A DNA stretch of 53,719 nucleotides from Sphingobacterium sp. GTDB taxonomy: Bacteria; Bacteroidota; Bacteroidia; Sphingobacteriales; Sphingobacteriaceae. The position numbers were made by a program, and so were the translations under genes. The notes beneath the pieces are model-generated. The model had not been told where the DNA came from. It made no database searches and saw nothing but the letters and a program-made list of their open reading frames with translations. This document shows positions 18,591 through 26,569 of this stretch, one piece after another (position 1 is the first letter of the stretch; every line of letters starts with the position of its first letter). The stretch is from positions 1 through 53,719 of the forward strand of contig JAQZAZ010000020.1 of assembly GCA_029239355.1 (NCBI GenBank), written 5' to 3'.

Positions 18591-19553
18591 ATGCAGATTG
18601 ACTTAAAAAATAAAAATATTCTTTTTATAGCGCCCATTTTTTATAATTATCACGAAATTATTAAAGCCGAATTAGAACGCCGCGGTGCTAAAGTTTACTT
18701 TGCGCCCGAGCGCGACTATACGTTTAGATTCACTCTTGTAAATAATTTCTTGTCCCATAAACTTGAACAGCTACAAGCAAAACATTATAGGGCTATCTTG
18801 AGAAGATTTGAGGCTATCGAATTTGATTATTTGTTTGTCATCAAAGGCTTTAAAATATCGACGGAATTTGTGGATCTGTTCACAGAGCGATATCCGGCTG
18901 CAATTAAGATTATGCATCAATGGGATTCTGAGAAGAATAACCCCTTCTCGCATTTGTTGGATAAATTTGACCGTGTATACTCTTTCGATTATGAAGATCT
19001 GGCTAAATATCCAAGATTGGTATATCTTCCAAATTTCTATTTAGAGGATATTCACATAAAGGCTGAATTTGAATATCAATATGATATCCTTTTTCTGGTC
19101 TCATATTTACCGGAACGGTATCAGATTATGAATAAATTAAAAACGTTTGCAGATAGGCACGATCTTAAACTAAAAGCCGTTCTTATCATACCTTTTACAA
19201 CTTATATAAAAGATTTGTTTAAGGGAAAGCGTTATGATAGGAATATAATCAGGTTTTCTCCGCTCAGTCGAACCGATTACCTGGCGTTATTTTGGCAATC
19301 CAGAATGATATTCGATATGGGCAGTTCGTCGCAGACAGGTATGTCTCAAAGAACTGTTGAGACCATTGAAAGTGGAAAGAAATTGCTTACTAACAATCCA
19401 TATGTCAGACAAGATGCCATATTCAATAAAGACCAAATTTTTGTAACTTCGGGAGAGTTTTCTGAGGAAATCTTGGGTTTTATGAGCAGTCCATTTGTAC
19501 CAAAACCAACCGGATATTCGCTGGATATGTGGATTAATAAATTATTTGGTTAA
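18591..19553 (+). CDS. Putative glycosyltransferase, CgeB-like
   Basis: The 320-residue soluble protein starts with a Rossmann-like NILFIAPIFYNYHEIIKAEL. Its middle has MHQWDSEKNNPFSHLLDKFD and its end has MSQRTVETIESGKKLLTNN, a pattern of CgeB-like GT-B transferases where a late Glu-containing segment contacts the donor. It sits between the flippase and the polymerase, where repeat-unit glycosyltransferases are usual. The donor and acceptor cannot be told from sequence. Confidence 0.6.
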   Translation: MQIDLKNKNILFIAPIFYNYHEIIKAELERRGAKVYFAPERDYTFRFTLVNNFLSHKLEQLQAKHYRAILRRFEAIEFDYLFVIKGFKISTEFVDLFTERYPAAIKIMHQWDSEKNNPFSHLLDKFDRVYSFDYEDLAKYPRLVYLPNFYLEDIHIKAEFEYQYDILFLVSYLPERYQIMNKLKTFADRHDLKLKAVLIIPFTTYIKDLFKGKRYDRNIIRFSPLSRTDYLALFWQSRMIFDMGSSSQTGMSQRTVETIESGKKLLTNNPYVRQDAIFNKDQIFVTSGEFSEEILGFMSSPFVPKPTGYSLDMWINKLFG

Positions 19554-19562
19554 TATTTAATT

Positions 19563-20750
19563 GTGAGAAATTCAATTATTGCCATTATTGCATACTTTTT
19601 AATACTTCACGTTATTTTACCTGGAGGCTATTATTTATATAATGGGTTTAGGCCAATATATTCGGATTTTAAAGATTTGGATGCGTTGTTAAAGGCCTTT
19701 TGTATAATTGTTATACCGTTGGTTATTTCCGCTATCATTTTATGTTTTTTACCAAAACGTGATGAAATTATAGCTCCTAATATTGAGGGAAAGCCAGTTA
19801 CATTCATTTTCTATTTTTCTGTTTTGCTCAAACTCGGGATAGTTTATGCCACTGGAGGGTTTGCGGCGGCAGTTACAGGTGAGTTAAATGGTACGTTTGT
19901 TAATTATCTCTCCATTTTCTTTAATCCTTTTACATTGCTACTGGCAATGCTTTTCACGCAGAAAAAAAAGTCCAACATTATATTAGCAGTTGTATTTTAT
20001 GTTCTTTCTGTTACATTATCTGGCAGTCGAAGCGGTATAATAAGTATATTTTTCGTCTTTTTCATAGGATTTTCCTTTGTGATATTCAAAGACTATAAGA
20101 AGAAGTTATTTGTTTTCTTAAAATATGGAATTCTTGTTGCACCTATAATTTTCGTACTTGCAACGCGCATGCGGGATGCCGATTATGACATAAGTATAGA
20201 TTTTTTGCTAGATCAGATTTTTGGCCGTATGTCTACTTTGGAAACCTCAATGCTTCCTATTCACTATCTCGATAATAACCTGGAGCTTGAAACCTTTTAT
20301 GACAAGTTCAGCATATGGCATCAATTGAAATTGAGTATAGATGCAATTTTACCTGGACAAATTTTCGAATTTGATGTTATGCCTAATAATTATTACCGAC
20401 ATATTTTTTTGGGTTATGAGAAAGAATTTGTTGTGGAAAATTATATGTCGATTAATTTGACACTTCCAGTTTACTTGTACATGAAGTATCAATATTTTGC
20501 AATCCCGTTAACAATACTATACATGTTGGGATTTTATTGGTTGGTTCTTGTTTTTAGAAAATATCCTTTGGCTATCATCGTATTGCTAGGAGTTTTTTAT
20601 AATCTTATCTATTTCTTTGATTGGGTTATGGTATTTATGCAATTTTATACAAGTTTATTGACAATAATTACTTTAAAAGGCTATTTGCTAGTCGTGGAAG
20701 CGTTTAAAATTGATTTTAAGAGGATAAAAGATAATGAAGTTACAGATTAG
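19563..20750 (+). CDS. Wzy-type O-antigen/oligosaccharide polymerase (locus A)
   Basis: The 395-residue protein has about 10-11 membrane helices and a hydrophilic loop around residues 215-300, as in Wzy polymerases. SGSRSGIISIFFVF around residue 155 resembles the conserved Arg-bearing segment of that group. The start is GTG at 19563, 9 bp after the previous stop. Its identity rests on topology and context because Wzy sequences are poorly conserved. The gene overlaps the next by 17 bp. Confidence 0.72.
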   Translation: MRNSIIAIIAYFLILHVILPGGYYLYNGFRPIYSDFKDLDALLKAFCIIVIPLVISAIILCFLPKRDEIIAPNIEGKPVTFIFYFSVLLKLGIVYATGGFAAAVTGELNGTFVNYLSIFFNPFTLLLAMLFTQKKKSNIILAVVFYVLSVTLSGSRSGIISIFFVFFIGFSFVIFKDYKKKLFVFLKYGILVAPIIFVLATRMRDADYDISIDFLLDQIFGRMSTLETSMLPIHYLDNNLELETFYDKFSIWHQLKLSIDAILPGQIFEFDVMPNNYYRHIFLGYEKEFVVENYMSINLTLPVYLYMKYQYFAIPLTILYMLGFYWLVLVFRKYPLAIIVLLGVFYNLIYFFDWVMVFMQFYTSLLTIITLKGYLLVVEAFKIDFKRIKDNEVTD

Positions 20751-21567
20751 TTTGGTTGTATCTACTTATGGAAGGTATAAGGAGGTCGAGTTATTGTTAG
20801 AAAGTCTTGTTGGACAGGATTGCGAAAAAAACATTTTTGAGGTTATTATCGTTGATCAGAATGATAAAATTGACCTTTCTCCTCTTGTTGCAGCTTTCGA
20901 GGAAAAATTGCAGATAGTATATTACAAAACTACGGAAAAAGGACTTTCCAAAGCTAAAAATAAAGGAATAGAACTTGCACGGAGCACTTTGGTAACTTTC
21001 CCTGATGACGATTGCACATTTTATCCAGATACCATCACAAGTGCGCTTGCATTTTTTGAAAAGAATCCCCATGTGGACGTTATGTATGGGAGTGTCTATG
21101 ATAGGATAACAAACAAAGGCATCATGCGAAATTGGTCCAAATCGGAGCTTCGATTAAATTTATTCAATTTTAGCTTGAATTACTCGGCAATCAGCTGCTT
21201 TACTAAAATTCCATTGAAGTTTAATGAAGATTTTGGTGTAGGATCAAAAATTCCTTGCGGGGAAGAGTTAGATTATGCTATCCGTGCTATTAATCAAGAA
21301 AATGTTGTCGTTTATTCTCCAGACACGCAAGTATGGCACCCTGAGCTCAATGTGACCACAATGGACACAAAGAAAGCCTTTAGCTACGCATACGGATATG
21401 GTGCCATTATGCGAAAAAATTTAAACCTAACACTATTGATTATTTTTTTAAGTTCTATGGCATATCAGATTTTAAGATTTTTTTTACATTTCTTCACTAA
21501 AAACCGTATTAAATTTTTGAATGCCATAAATGGGCGTTTTAGAGGATTCTTTGGCCTTCCCCAATAG
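20734..21567 (+). CDS. Family 2 glycosyltransferase
   Basis: The 277-residue protein has the GT-A start SLVVSTYGRYKEVELLLESL, VIIVDQNDK, and FPDDDCTFYPD with the metal-binding Asp cluster. GEELDYAIRAI later fits the ED motif region. A hydrophobic segment near residues 230-255 may hold it to the membrane. It is the last gene of the first tightly packed run of locus A; a gap of about 240 bp with a strong promoter follows. Confidence 0.85.
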   Translation: MKLQISLVVSTYGRYKEVELLLESLVGQDCEKNIFEVIIVDQNDKIDLSPLVAAFEEKLQIVYYKTTEKGLSKAKNKGIELARSTLVTFPDDDCTFYPDTITSALAFFEKNPHVDVMYGSVYDRITNKGIMRNWSKSELRLNLFNFSLNYSAISCFTKIPLKFNEDFGVGSKIPCGEELDYAIRAINQENVVVYSPDTQVWHPELNVTTMDTKKAFSYAYGYGAIMRKNLNLTLLIIFLSSMAYQILRFFLHFFTKNRIKFLNAINGRFRGFFGLPQ

Positions 21568-21745
21568 TGAACTCCATGGTTAGATTCATGCTGCAGTTTC
21601 AGTAGCGCCGAATATTTGCTAGAGATTTCGATGATTTTTTTAATTGATTGAGAGAATTTTTCAATTCGACCTATGAGTTATTTTATCATAGATTCAACTG
21701 CAAAAAAAATATTTTCTTCATGTAGCGAAAATACTATGGTTAACG

Positions 21746-21778
21746 TTTGTTAAATAAAACTTAATATTATTATATTTG
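21746..21778 (+). promoter_or_regulatory. Near-consensus Bacteroidota promoter
   Basis: TTTG at 21746-21749 and TATATTTG at 21771-21778 are separated by 21 bp, matching the Bacteroidota pattern TTTG-N19-21-TAnnTTTG. It lies 32 bp upstream of the WecA-like gene and shows that the 3' part of locus A has its own promoter. Confidence 0.7.
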
Positions 21779-21810
21779 CTCAGCTTTATTTGACTAACTA
21801 AATATATTTT

Positions 21811-22932
21811 ATGATTTATATTTTTACCTGTATATTCCTTTTCGCTTTAGAATTTCTTTACTTAAAGATTGCAGATCGGTTTAATATAATTGATAAACCT
21901 AACGAGCGTTCTTCGCATACGAAGGTTACCATTCGGGGAGCGGGGATTATTTTTTATATAGCTTCGATCATATATTTTTTTAATAATGATTTTGAGTATC
22001 CCTGGTTCTTTTTGGGGCTTACTATTTTAACCTATATTTCATTCTTGGATGATATTCGTGGAGTAAATCCAACAGCGAGATTAATAGTTCATTTAGCATC
22101 CGTATTACTTATGGTTTATGAGTTTGGTGTATTCAATTACCCATGGTATTATCTTGTGTTAGCATTTGTATTCACCATTGGTGTCATTAATGCTTATAAT
22201 TTTATGGACGGTATCAACGGAATGACAGCATTTTGTACATTGATCATGGGAGGGCTTTTACTTTACGTTAACACGAAAATAAACTATATCGAACAAGATT
22301 TTTTAATCTATACTTTATTAGGAGTAGTAGTTTTTGGATTTTTTAATTTTCGGAATAAAGCAGCATGTTTTGCTGGTGATGTAGGTCCAGCTGTACTCTC
22401 CTTTATGATATTGTTTGCCTTGGGAAAATTGATTCTAAAAACAGGTGATTTTACCTATATTCTTTTCCTTGGGGTATATGGAATTGAAATCGGCTGGTCC
22501 GTCGCGCGCCGTGTATATCAAGGCTATCATATTTTCGAACCTCATCGTACATTCTTATTGCATATGCTAAGCAATGAAGTTGGTTATAGTAGCCTGGTGG
22601 TTTCTATGACCTATGGTCTAGTTCAATTGGTCCTTGGTGCATCTGTCATTTATATTGTTCAGTTTGACGCATCAGTGCAGTGGTCATTTGCGATTGTGAC
22701 ACTTTCGGGGCTTAGTGCATTTTATCTGGTAATAAAGCAGTATATCTTTAATAACTATCATATTAAAGGTGAAATGGAGCATGCTATCCGTCGTCGTCGT
22801 ATTCAGATGGTGAGAGCGCGGAGAAGCAAAAGAGCACAGTTGACTCCGGAAGTTAAAATGGTTCAGGAAGCAAAAATTATCGAAATGCCTAAAAAGGAGA
22901 AACAAGAGGGCTTGTTGCACACAGGGGTTTGA
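21811..22932 (+). CDS. WecA-like polyprenyl-phosphate sugar-1-phosphate transferase
   Basis: The 373-residue protein has about 10 helices with the family motifs DKPNERSSHT, FLDDIRG, NAYNFMDGINGM and CFAGDVGPAV. PHRTFLLHMLSNEVGYS is the GT4-type His motif. It probably loads a HexNAc-1-phosphate onto undecaprenyl phosphate to start the locus A repeat unit. A basic C-terminal tail (RRRRIQMVRARRSKR) faces the cytoplasm. It has its own promoter. Locus B uses a different, PglC-type initiator at 40.4 kb. Confidence 0.88.
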   Translation: MIYIFTCIFLFALEFLYLKIADRFNIIDKPNERSSHTKVTIRGAGIIFYIASIIYFFNNDFEYPWFFLGLTILTYISFLDDIRGVNPTARLIVHLASVLLMVYEFGVFNYPWYYLVLAFVFTIGVINAYNFMDGINGMTAFCTLIMGGLLLYVNTKINYIEQDFLIYTLLGVVVFGFFNFRNKAACFAGDVGPAVLSFMILFALGKLILKTGDFTYILFLGVYGIEIGWSVARRVYQGYHIFEPHRTFLLHMLSNEVGYSSLVVSMTYGLVQLVLGASVIYIVQFDASVQWSFAIVTLSGLSAFYLVIKQYIFNNYHIKGEMEHAIRRRRIQMVRARRSKRAQLTPEVKMVQEAKIIEMPKKEKQEGLLHTGV

Positions 22933-22970
22933 TATGATCTAAAAAACCGCTAATTTTACCTCGACTTTTA

Positions 22971-22976
22971 GGAGGA
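22971..22976 (+). promoter_or_regulatory. Strong Shine-Dalgarno before the exonuclease
   Basis: GGAGGA lies 6 bp before the ATG at 22983. The in-frame GTG at 22977 touches it and cannot be the start. Such strong anti-16S pairing is uncommon in Bacteroidota and stands out from the neighbours. Confidence 0.5.
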
Positions 22977-22982
22977 GTGAAC

Positions 22983-23504
22983 ATGCAATCAGGATTAAGT
23001 TTTACAGCAATAGATTTCGAAACAGCTACAGCCAACCAAAATTCTGCCTGTGCCATTGGCCTTGTGGTGGTGGAGCAAGGAGTTATTGTTGAAGAATTTT
23101 ATTCGTTGATCCGGCCTCCTCAGAATCAATATATGTGGCAGACAACACGTGTTCATGGTATCAGGCCAAGAGATACGGCTGAAGCACCTACATTTAAAGA
23201 ATTGTTTCCTCGTATTCTTCCATTGATCAATAACCGGATAATGGTCGCGCATAATGAATTATTTGATAGAGGCGTCCTGCGCAAGACCATGAATTATTAT
23301 AATCTCGCTTATGATAATTTGGGCCTAATGGATAAATGGGAATGCACCTTCAAGATCTATCAAGAGAAGGGGTTTAAACCTGCTCGATTAAATGCCTGTT
23401 GTGAAGTGCTGGGAATTGAACTTAACCACCATGAGGCGCTTTCCGATGCGCGCGCTTGCGCTAATCTATACCTTAGGCATACCGACGTGCCATCTTTGGC
23501 ATGA
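22983..23504 (+). CDS. DEDDh 3'-5' exonuclease, DnaQ-like
   Basis: This 173-residue single-domain protein has FTAIDFETATAN (exo I, DxE), MVAHNELFDRGVLRK (exo II) and HHEALSDARACANL (exo III with the His-x4-Asp pattern). It acts on nucleic acid, not on sugars, so it is functionally foreign to the operon. It starts 50 bp after the WecA-like gene on the same strand and may share its promoter. Small DnaQ-like proteins of this size with no polymerase domain are common in Bacteroidota; the role is unclear. Confidence 0.85.
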   Translation: MQSGLSFTAIDFETATANQNSACAIGLVVVEQGVIVEEFYSLIRPPQNQYMWQTTRVHGIRPRDTAEAPTFKELFPRILPLINNRIMVAHNELFDRGVLRKTMNYYNLAYDNLGLMDKWECTFKIYQEKGFKPARLNACCEVLGIELNHHEALSDARACANLYLRHTDVPSLA

Positions 23505-23564
23505 TATTTACGTTAAATTATAGTAGAACGAAAGGTAGTTTTCTGTTGTTCTCATTATAAGTTT

Positions 23565-23572
23565 TATCTTTG
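23565..23572 (+). promoter_or_regulatory. Candidate -7 promoter box
   Basis: TATCTTTG fits TAnnTTTG and lies 49 bp upstream of the first cytidylyltransferase gene. The expected TTTG about 20 bp upstream is only partly matched. Confidence 0.4.
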
Positions 23573-23620
23573 ATAGATGAAATAGATATTTCGTTTTGTT
23601 ATTTATAATTTATTGCAACT

Positions 23621-24088
23621 ATGATAAATATCCCAGCCAAAAATATGCGCATTGGAATTACCTTTAGTGCATTTGATTTGCTGCATGCCGGGCATATTAA
23701 AATGCTTGAAGATGCCAAGCGACAATGCGATTTCCTTATTTGCGGTTTGCAAACTGATCCGACCTTAGATCGCCCTGAAAAAAACAAGCCTGCACAGACC
23801 GTAGTTGAGCGTTATATTCAGCTCAAAGGCTGCAAATATGTAGACCAGATTGTTCCCTATGCAACCGAACAAGATTTAGAGGACGTACTCCGTTCTTTTA
23901 ATATTGATGTACGTATCGTTGGTGACGAGTACCGGGAGAAAAACTTTACCGGTAGAGCATATTGTGAGGAAAAGGGTATTGAGCTCTATTTCAATAGCCG
24001 TGATCACCGTTTTTCGAGCTCGGGTCTACGCAAGATAGTGGCCAACGCCAATTTAGAAGAAGAATCCATCTTAAAATCTGTCAAATAA
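23621..24088 (+). CDS. TagD-like cytidylyltransferase, copy 1
   Basis: The 155-residue protein has GITFSAFDLLHAGHIKMLED, whose HAGH is the HxGH nucleotide-binding motif. Near the end it has HRFSSSGLRKI in place of the ISTT-type motif. The family transfers CMP or AMP to small phosphates, such as glycerol-3-phosphate or sugar phosphates. A second start at 23645 is possible. It is a close paralogue of the next gene. No gene for a CDP-glycerol or CDP-ribitol polymer is nearby. Confidence 0.83.
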   Translation: MINIPAKNMRIGITFSAFDLLHAGHIKMLEDAKRQCDFLICGLQTDPTLDRPEKNKPAQTVVERYIQLKGCKYVDQIVPYATEQDLEDVLRSFNIDVRIVGDEYREKNFTGRAYCEEKGIELYFNSRDHRFSSSGLRKIVANANLEEESILKSVK

Positions 24089-24103
24089 TGAAAATGAAGC
24101 CCC

Positions 24104-24140
24104 ATACAAATTTAAATATATTTATAGATTAGATTTGTAT
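24104..24140. repeat. Imperfect inverted repeat between the two cytidylyltransferases
   Basis: Arms 24104-24115 and 24129-24140 (right arm TTAGATTTGTAT) pair over 12 positions with one G-T wobble. A TAnnTTTG box, TAGATTTG at 24130-24137, lies in the right arm. It may be an operator over a promoter for copy 2, or an RNA hairpin. Confidence 0.45.
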
Positions 24141-24175
24141 GCGCTGTCATCAACAATTAAAAACAAAATAATTAG

Positions 24176-24598
24176 ATGAAAATAGGAATTACCTTTGGCG
24201 TATTTGATTTATTGCACGCCGGCCATATTATGATGTTAGAAGAAGCGAAACGCCACTGTGATTATTTAATCGTTGGCCTTAATACAGATCCATCAGAGGT
24301 GTCTCCAGAAAAGGCTAAACCAACACAGACCATCGTGGAGCGTTATATTCAACTGGAAGGTTGCCGTTATGTGGACGAGATTATTCCATACGAGACAGAG
24401 CAGGATTTGATTGATATGATTAAAGCGTTGCCGATCAATATGCGTATCATTGGTGAAGAATACCGAGATAAAGACTTTTCTGGTCGTCTGTATTGTGTGG
24501 AAGAAAATATCGAGATCTATTATAATAAACGTACCCACCGTTTTTCAAGTGAAGGTTTGCGTAAAGTTGTGGCGGATAAAGAAGCGGAGAAAAAATAA
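24176..24598 (+). CDS. TagD-like cytidylyltransferase, copy 2
   Basis: The 140-residue protein has GITFGVFDLLHAGHIMMLEE with the HAGH motif and HRFSSEGLRKVV near the end. It aligns along its whole length with the gene just upstream, so this is a tandem duplication that has diverged. It reads on into the guanylyltransferase gene 4 bp later. Keeping two copies may reflect different substrates or regulation. Confidence 0.83.
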   Translation: MKIGITFGVFDLLHAGHIMMLEEAKRHCDYLIVGLNTDPSEVSPEKAKPTQTIVERYIQLEGCRYVDEIIPYETEQDLIDMIKALPINMRIIGEEYRDKDFSGRLYCVEENIEIYYNKRTHRFSSEGLRKVVADKEAEKK

Positions 24599-24602
24599 TA
24601 TT

Positions 24603-25601
24603 ATGAGTTCAATTATCCATGTGGTATTAACAGGAGGAGTAGGGAGTCGTTTATGGCCTCTTTCACGCAAAAGTTATCCAAAACAATATCTTTCATTATT
24701 TAAAGAAGGGTCTTTGTTTGAAATGACCATAAAACGCAATCAGTCACTATGCAGTCAGGTCATTGTGGTAGGTAACTGTGATAATCATAGTTTAAGCCGT
24801 GAAGTCATGGAAAATAACAAAGTAGATTATATAGATATTGTGGAGGCGACACCACGTAACACCGCGGCTGCTATTGCATTCGCTGCTTTTGCAGCTCAAC
24901 CAGATGATATTCTTATTGTCACTCCCTCAGATCATGTGATTGTTGGAGAAGAGGCTTATGCAAAAGCTATTAAAGCAGGCATTGAGAAAGCAAACAAAGG
25001 TTATATTGTCACTTTTGGTATACAGCCAACACGGCCTGAAACAGGCTATGGTTATATCGAATATAAGGATGACAAGGTTTTATCTTTTCGGGAGAAGCCT
25101 AATCAAGATACAGCAGAAGATTTTATTGAACGGGGCAATTTCCTGTGGAATTCAGGGATGTTCTGTTTTCGCGCGGATACTTTCTTAAGCGAATTACAGA
25201 ATTTTGAGCCCAAGGTATATGCAACGGCATTTAATGCCTGGCAGCACCGTCAGAATGGTGAGCTTGATCTAGCTTTATCCAAGGAGATTCCTTCCATTTC
25301 CATTGATTACGCTGTAATGGAGCGATCCAAGAAGATTCGCGTCGTTGCTACGAGTTTTCAATGGTCCGATTTGGGTTCTTTTGAATCCATGTATGATTAT
25401 TTAAAACAAACTGGGCATCCTGTAGATGAAAACGGCAATATGGTCATCGGCACAGATATCTATACCGCTTTTGTTGGTTTACGAGATAGCATTCTGGTAC
25501 ATACCAAAGATGCAATACTTGTTTTGCAGAAAGAAAAATCGCAGGACGTCAAAAAAATATACAATACATTAGAACGTCATCAGTCCAAACTGATTGATTA
25601 A
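24603..25601 (+). CDS. manC: Mannose-1-phosphate guanylyltransferase
   Basis: The 332-residue protein has LTGGVGSRLWPLSRKSYPKQYL-type start motifs, VTPSDHVI, FREKP, NSGMF and the late SIDYAVME. It makes GDP-mannose and lacks the C-terminal isomerase domain of two-domain ManC. The ATG at 24603 was chosen because the longer reading frame begins inside the upstream gene. No GDP-mannose dehydratase or fucose synthase is in the window, so any mannose would be used as such or converted elsewhere. A terminator follows at once. Confidence 0.86.
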   Translation: MSSIIHVVLTGGVGSRLWPLSRKSYPKQYLSLFKEGSLFEMTIKRNQSLCSQVIVVGNCDNHSLSREVMENNKVDYIDIVEATPRNTAAAIAFAAFAAQPDDILIVTPSDHVIVGEEAYAKAIKAGIEKANKGYIVTFGIQPTRPETGYGYIEYKDDKVLSFREKPNQDTAEDFIERGNFLWNSGMFCFRADTFLSELQNFEPKVYATAFNAWQHRQNGELDLALSKEIPSISIDYAVMERSKKIRVVATSFQWSDLGSFESMYDYLKQTGHPVDENGNMVIGTDIYTAFVGLRDSILVHTKDAILVLQKEKSQDVKKIYNTLERHQSKLID

Positions 25602-25610
25602 AATAAAAAA

Positions 25611-25645
25611 AACAGCCTGATCATATCATTATCAGGCTGTTTTGC
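25611..25645 (+). terminator. Rho-independent terminator closing locus A
   Basis: AACAGCCTGAT and ATCAGGCTGTT form a perfect 11-bp stem around a 9-base loop, with T residues after it and A residues before it. It ends the transcript of the manC gene. Confidence 0.85.
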
Positions 25646-25871
25646 CTTCAGAAATACCGCGCTGATTAATAAAGCTTTTTTTTTCTAAGTATCTTGTTAA
25701 CAAAAGGTTAATTCACATGGGAGGCGATTTGATGCTATGTTCTTAAATGTCCTTGATTTGTCCCCTGCCGATTTAATGTTGAATTAATAGTAATATCAGA
25801 TATTTGGTTAGTGTTTAATAGCGCTTATGTGCACAGTCACTTTAGTCGTTAAATTTTAACCATATATTGAT

Positions 25872-26345
25872 ATGATGATCATAGCCATAGTTGTTTTTTT
25901 ATTTTTAGGAGTGTATTTTTTCTGGCGCAAGAAGCTGCAGGAACAACGATTTAATAGAAGCGTCGGAATGACAGTCAGCTATATGTTTCAGGAGCGCCCG
26001 GGGCAATATAGTGGTGATAGAAACACCAAAAGTGGAGTATTTGTATTTAAAGCCGAACGGAATGATGAAAGACTGAAAAATATTGTTATCCGAAAAGTAA
26101 AGCCTTTACATGCCGCTTTGGATGTTAATCTTGAGCAGATTTTGGTGATACCATTTGAACGGAAAGGTAACATAAAATCAGATGTTTCAGTACGTTTTAA
26201 GGTTAATAGGCGAACTGTGAAGATTGAAGACTTAAGAGGCGGACGTTTAAATATCTCTGGAGTGCTGAATTTTGAAGAAAGACGACCTGAGTCATTTACG
26301 ACAACGTTGTTTATCTCCGATCTTTATCAGAAAGCTGAGGCCTGA
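25872..26345 (+). CDS. Unrecognised membrane-anchored protein
   Basis: I do not recognise this 157-residue protein. One N-terminal helix (IIAIVVFLFLGVYFFW) is followed by basic residues and a soluble domain of about 130 residues rich in short beta-strand-like segments and Lys/Arg (VRFKVNRRTVKIEDLRGG). It stands alone between the locus A terminator and the locus B promoter. The N-in, C-out or reverse orientation is unclear. It could be an envelope protein tied to either glycan, but nothing in the sequence shows this. Confidence 0.6.
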   Translation: MMIIAIVVFLFLGVYFFWRKKLQEQRFNRSVGMTVSYMFQERPGQYSGDRNTKSGVFVFKAERNDERLKNIVIRKVKPLHAALDVNLEQILVIPFERKGNIKSDVSVRFKVNRRTVKIEDLRGGRLNISGVLNFEERRPESFTTTLFISDLYQKAEA

Positions 26346-26375
26346 TTATGTCAAAAATCTCTTATTTTTTAGACT

Positions 26376-26397
26376 CCTAATTAGGTGCCTAATTTTA
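26376..26397. repeat. Palindromic CCTAATT repeat, weak terminator candidate
   Basis: CCTAATTAGGTGCCTAATT contains a 10-bp palindrome and a repeat of CCTAATT, and runs into TTTTAT. It may act as a weak terminator after the unknown gene, or as a binding site. Confidence 0.3.
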
Positions 26398-26414
26398 TAT
26401 CCATTCTCGCTTAA

Positions 26415-26430
26415 TGTTCCACGTGAATTA
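26415..26430. promoter_or_regulatory. parS-like sequence
   Basis: TGTTCCACGTGAATTA agrees at 13 of 16 positions with the general bacterial parS pattern TGTTTCACGTGAAACA, including the central CACGTG. It lies in intergenic DNA between the two polysaccharide loci. Function as a ParB site is not shown by one imperfect match. Confidence 0.35.
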
Positions 26431-26516
26431 TAATGCTTAAGCCTTAAAAATTAAACTGTTTGAAAGAGATGTATGGATAATTAACATATCTTGGTTGTTA
26501 TTTAACAATTTATTCA

Positions 26517-26548
26517 TTTGCAGAGTTTGTTTGAATTGAGTACTTTTG
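26517..26548 (+). promoter_or_regulatory. Near-consensus promoter of locus B
   Basis: TTTG at 26517-26520 and TACTTTTG at 26541-26548 are spaced by 20 bp, an exact match to the Bacteroidota promoter pattern. Transcription should start near 26555, so the upstream in-frame ATG at 26546 is not translated and the regulator starts at 26570. Confidence 0.75.
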
Positions 26549-26569
26549 TTACTCATTAATACTAAACCG

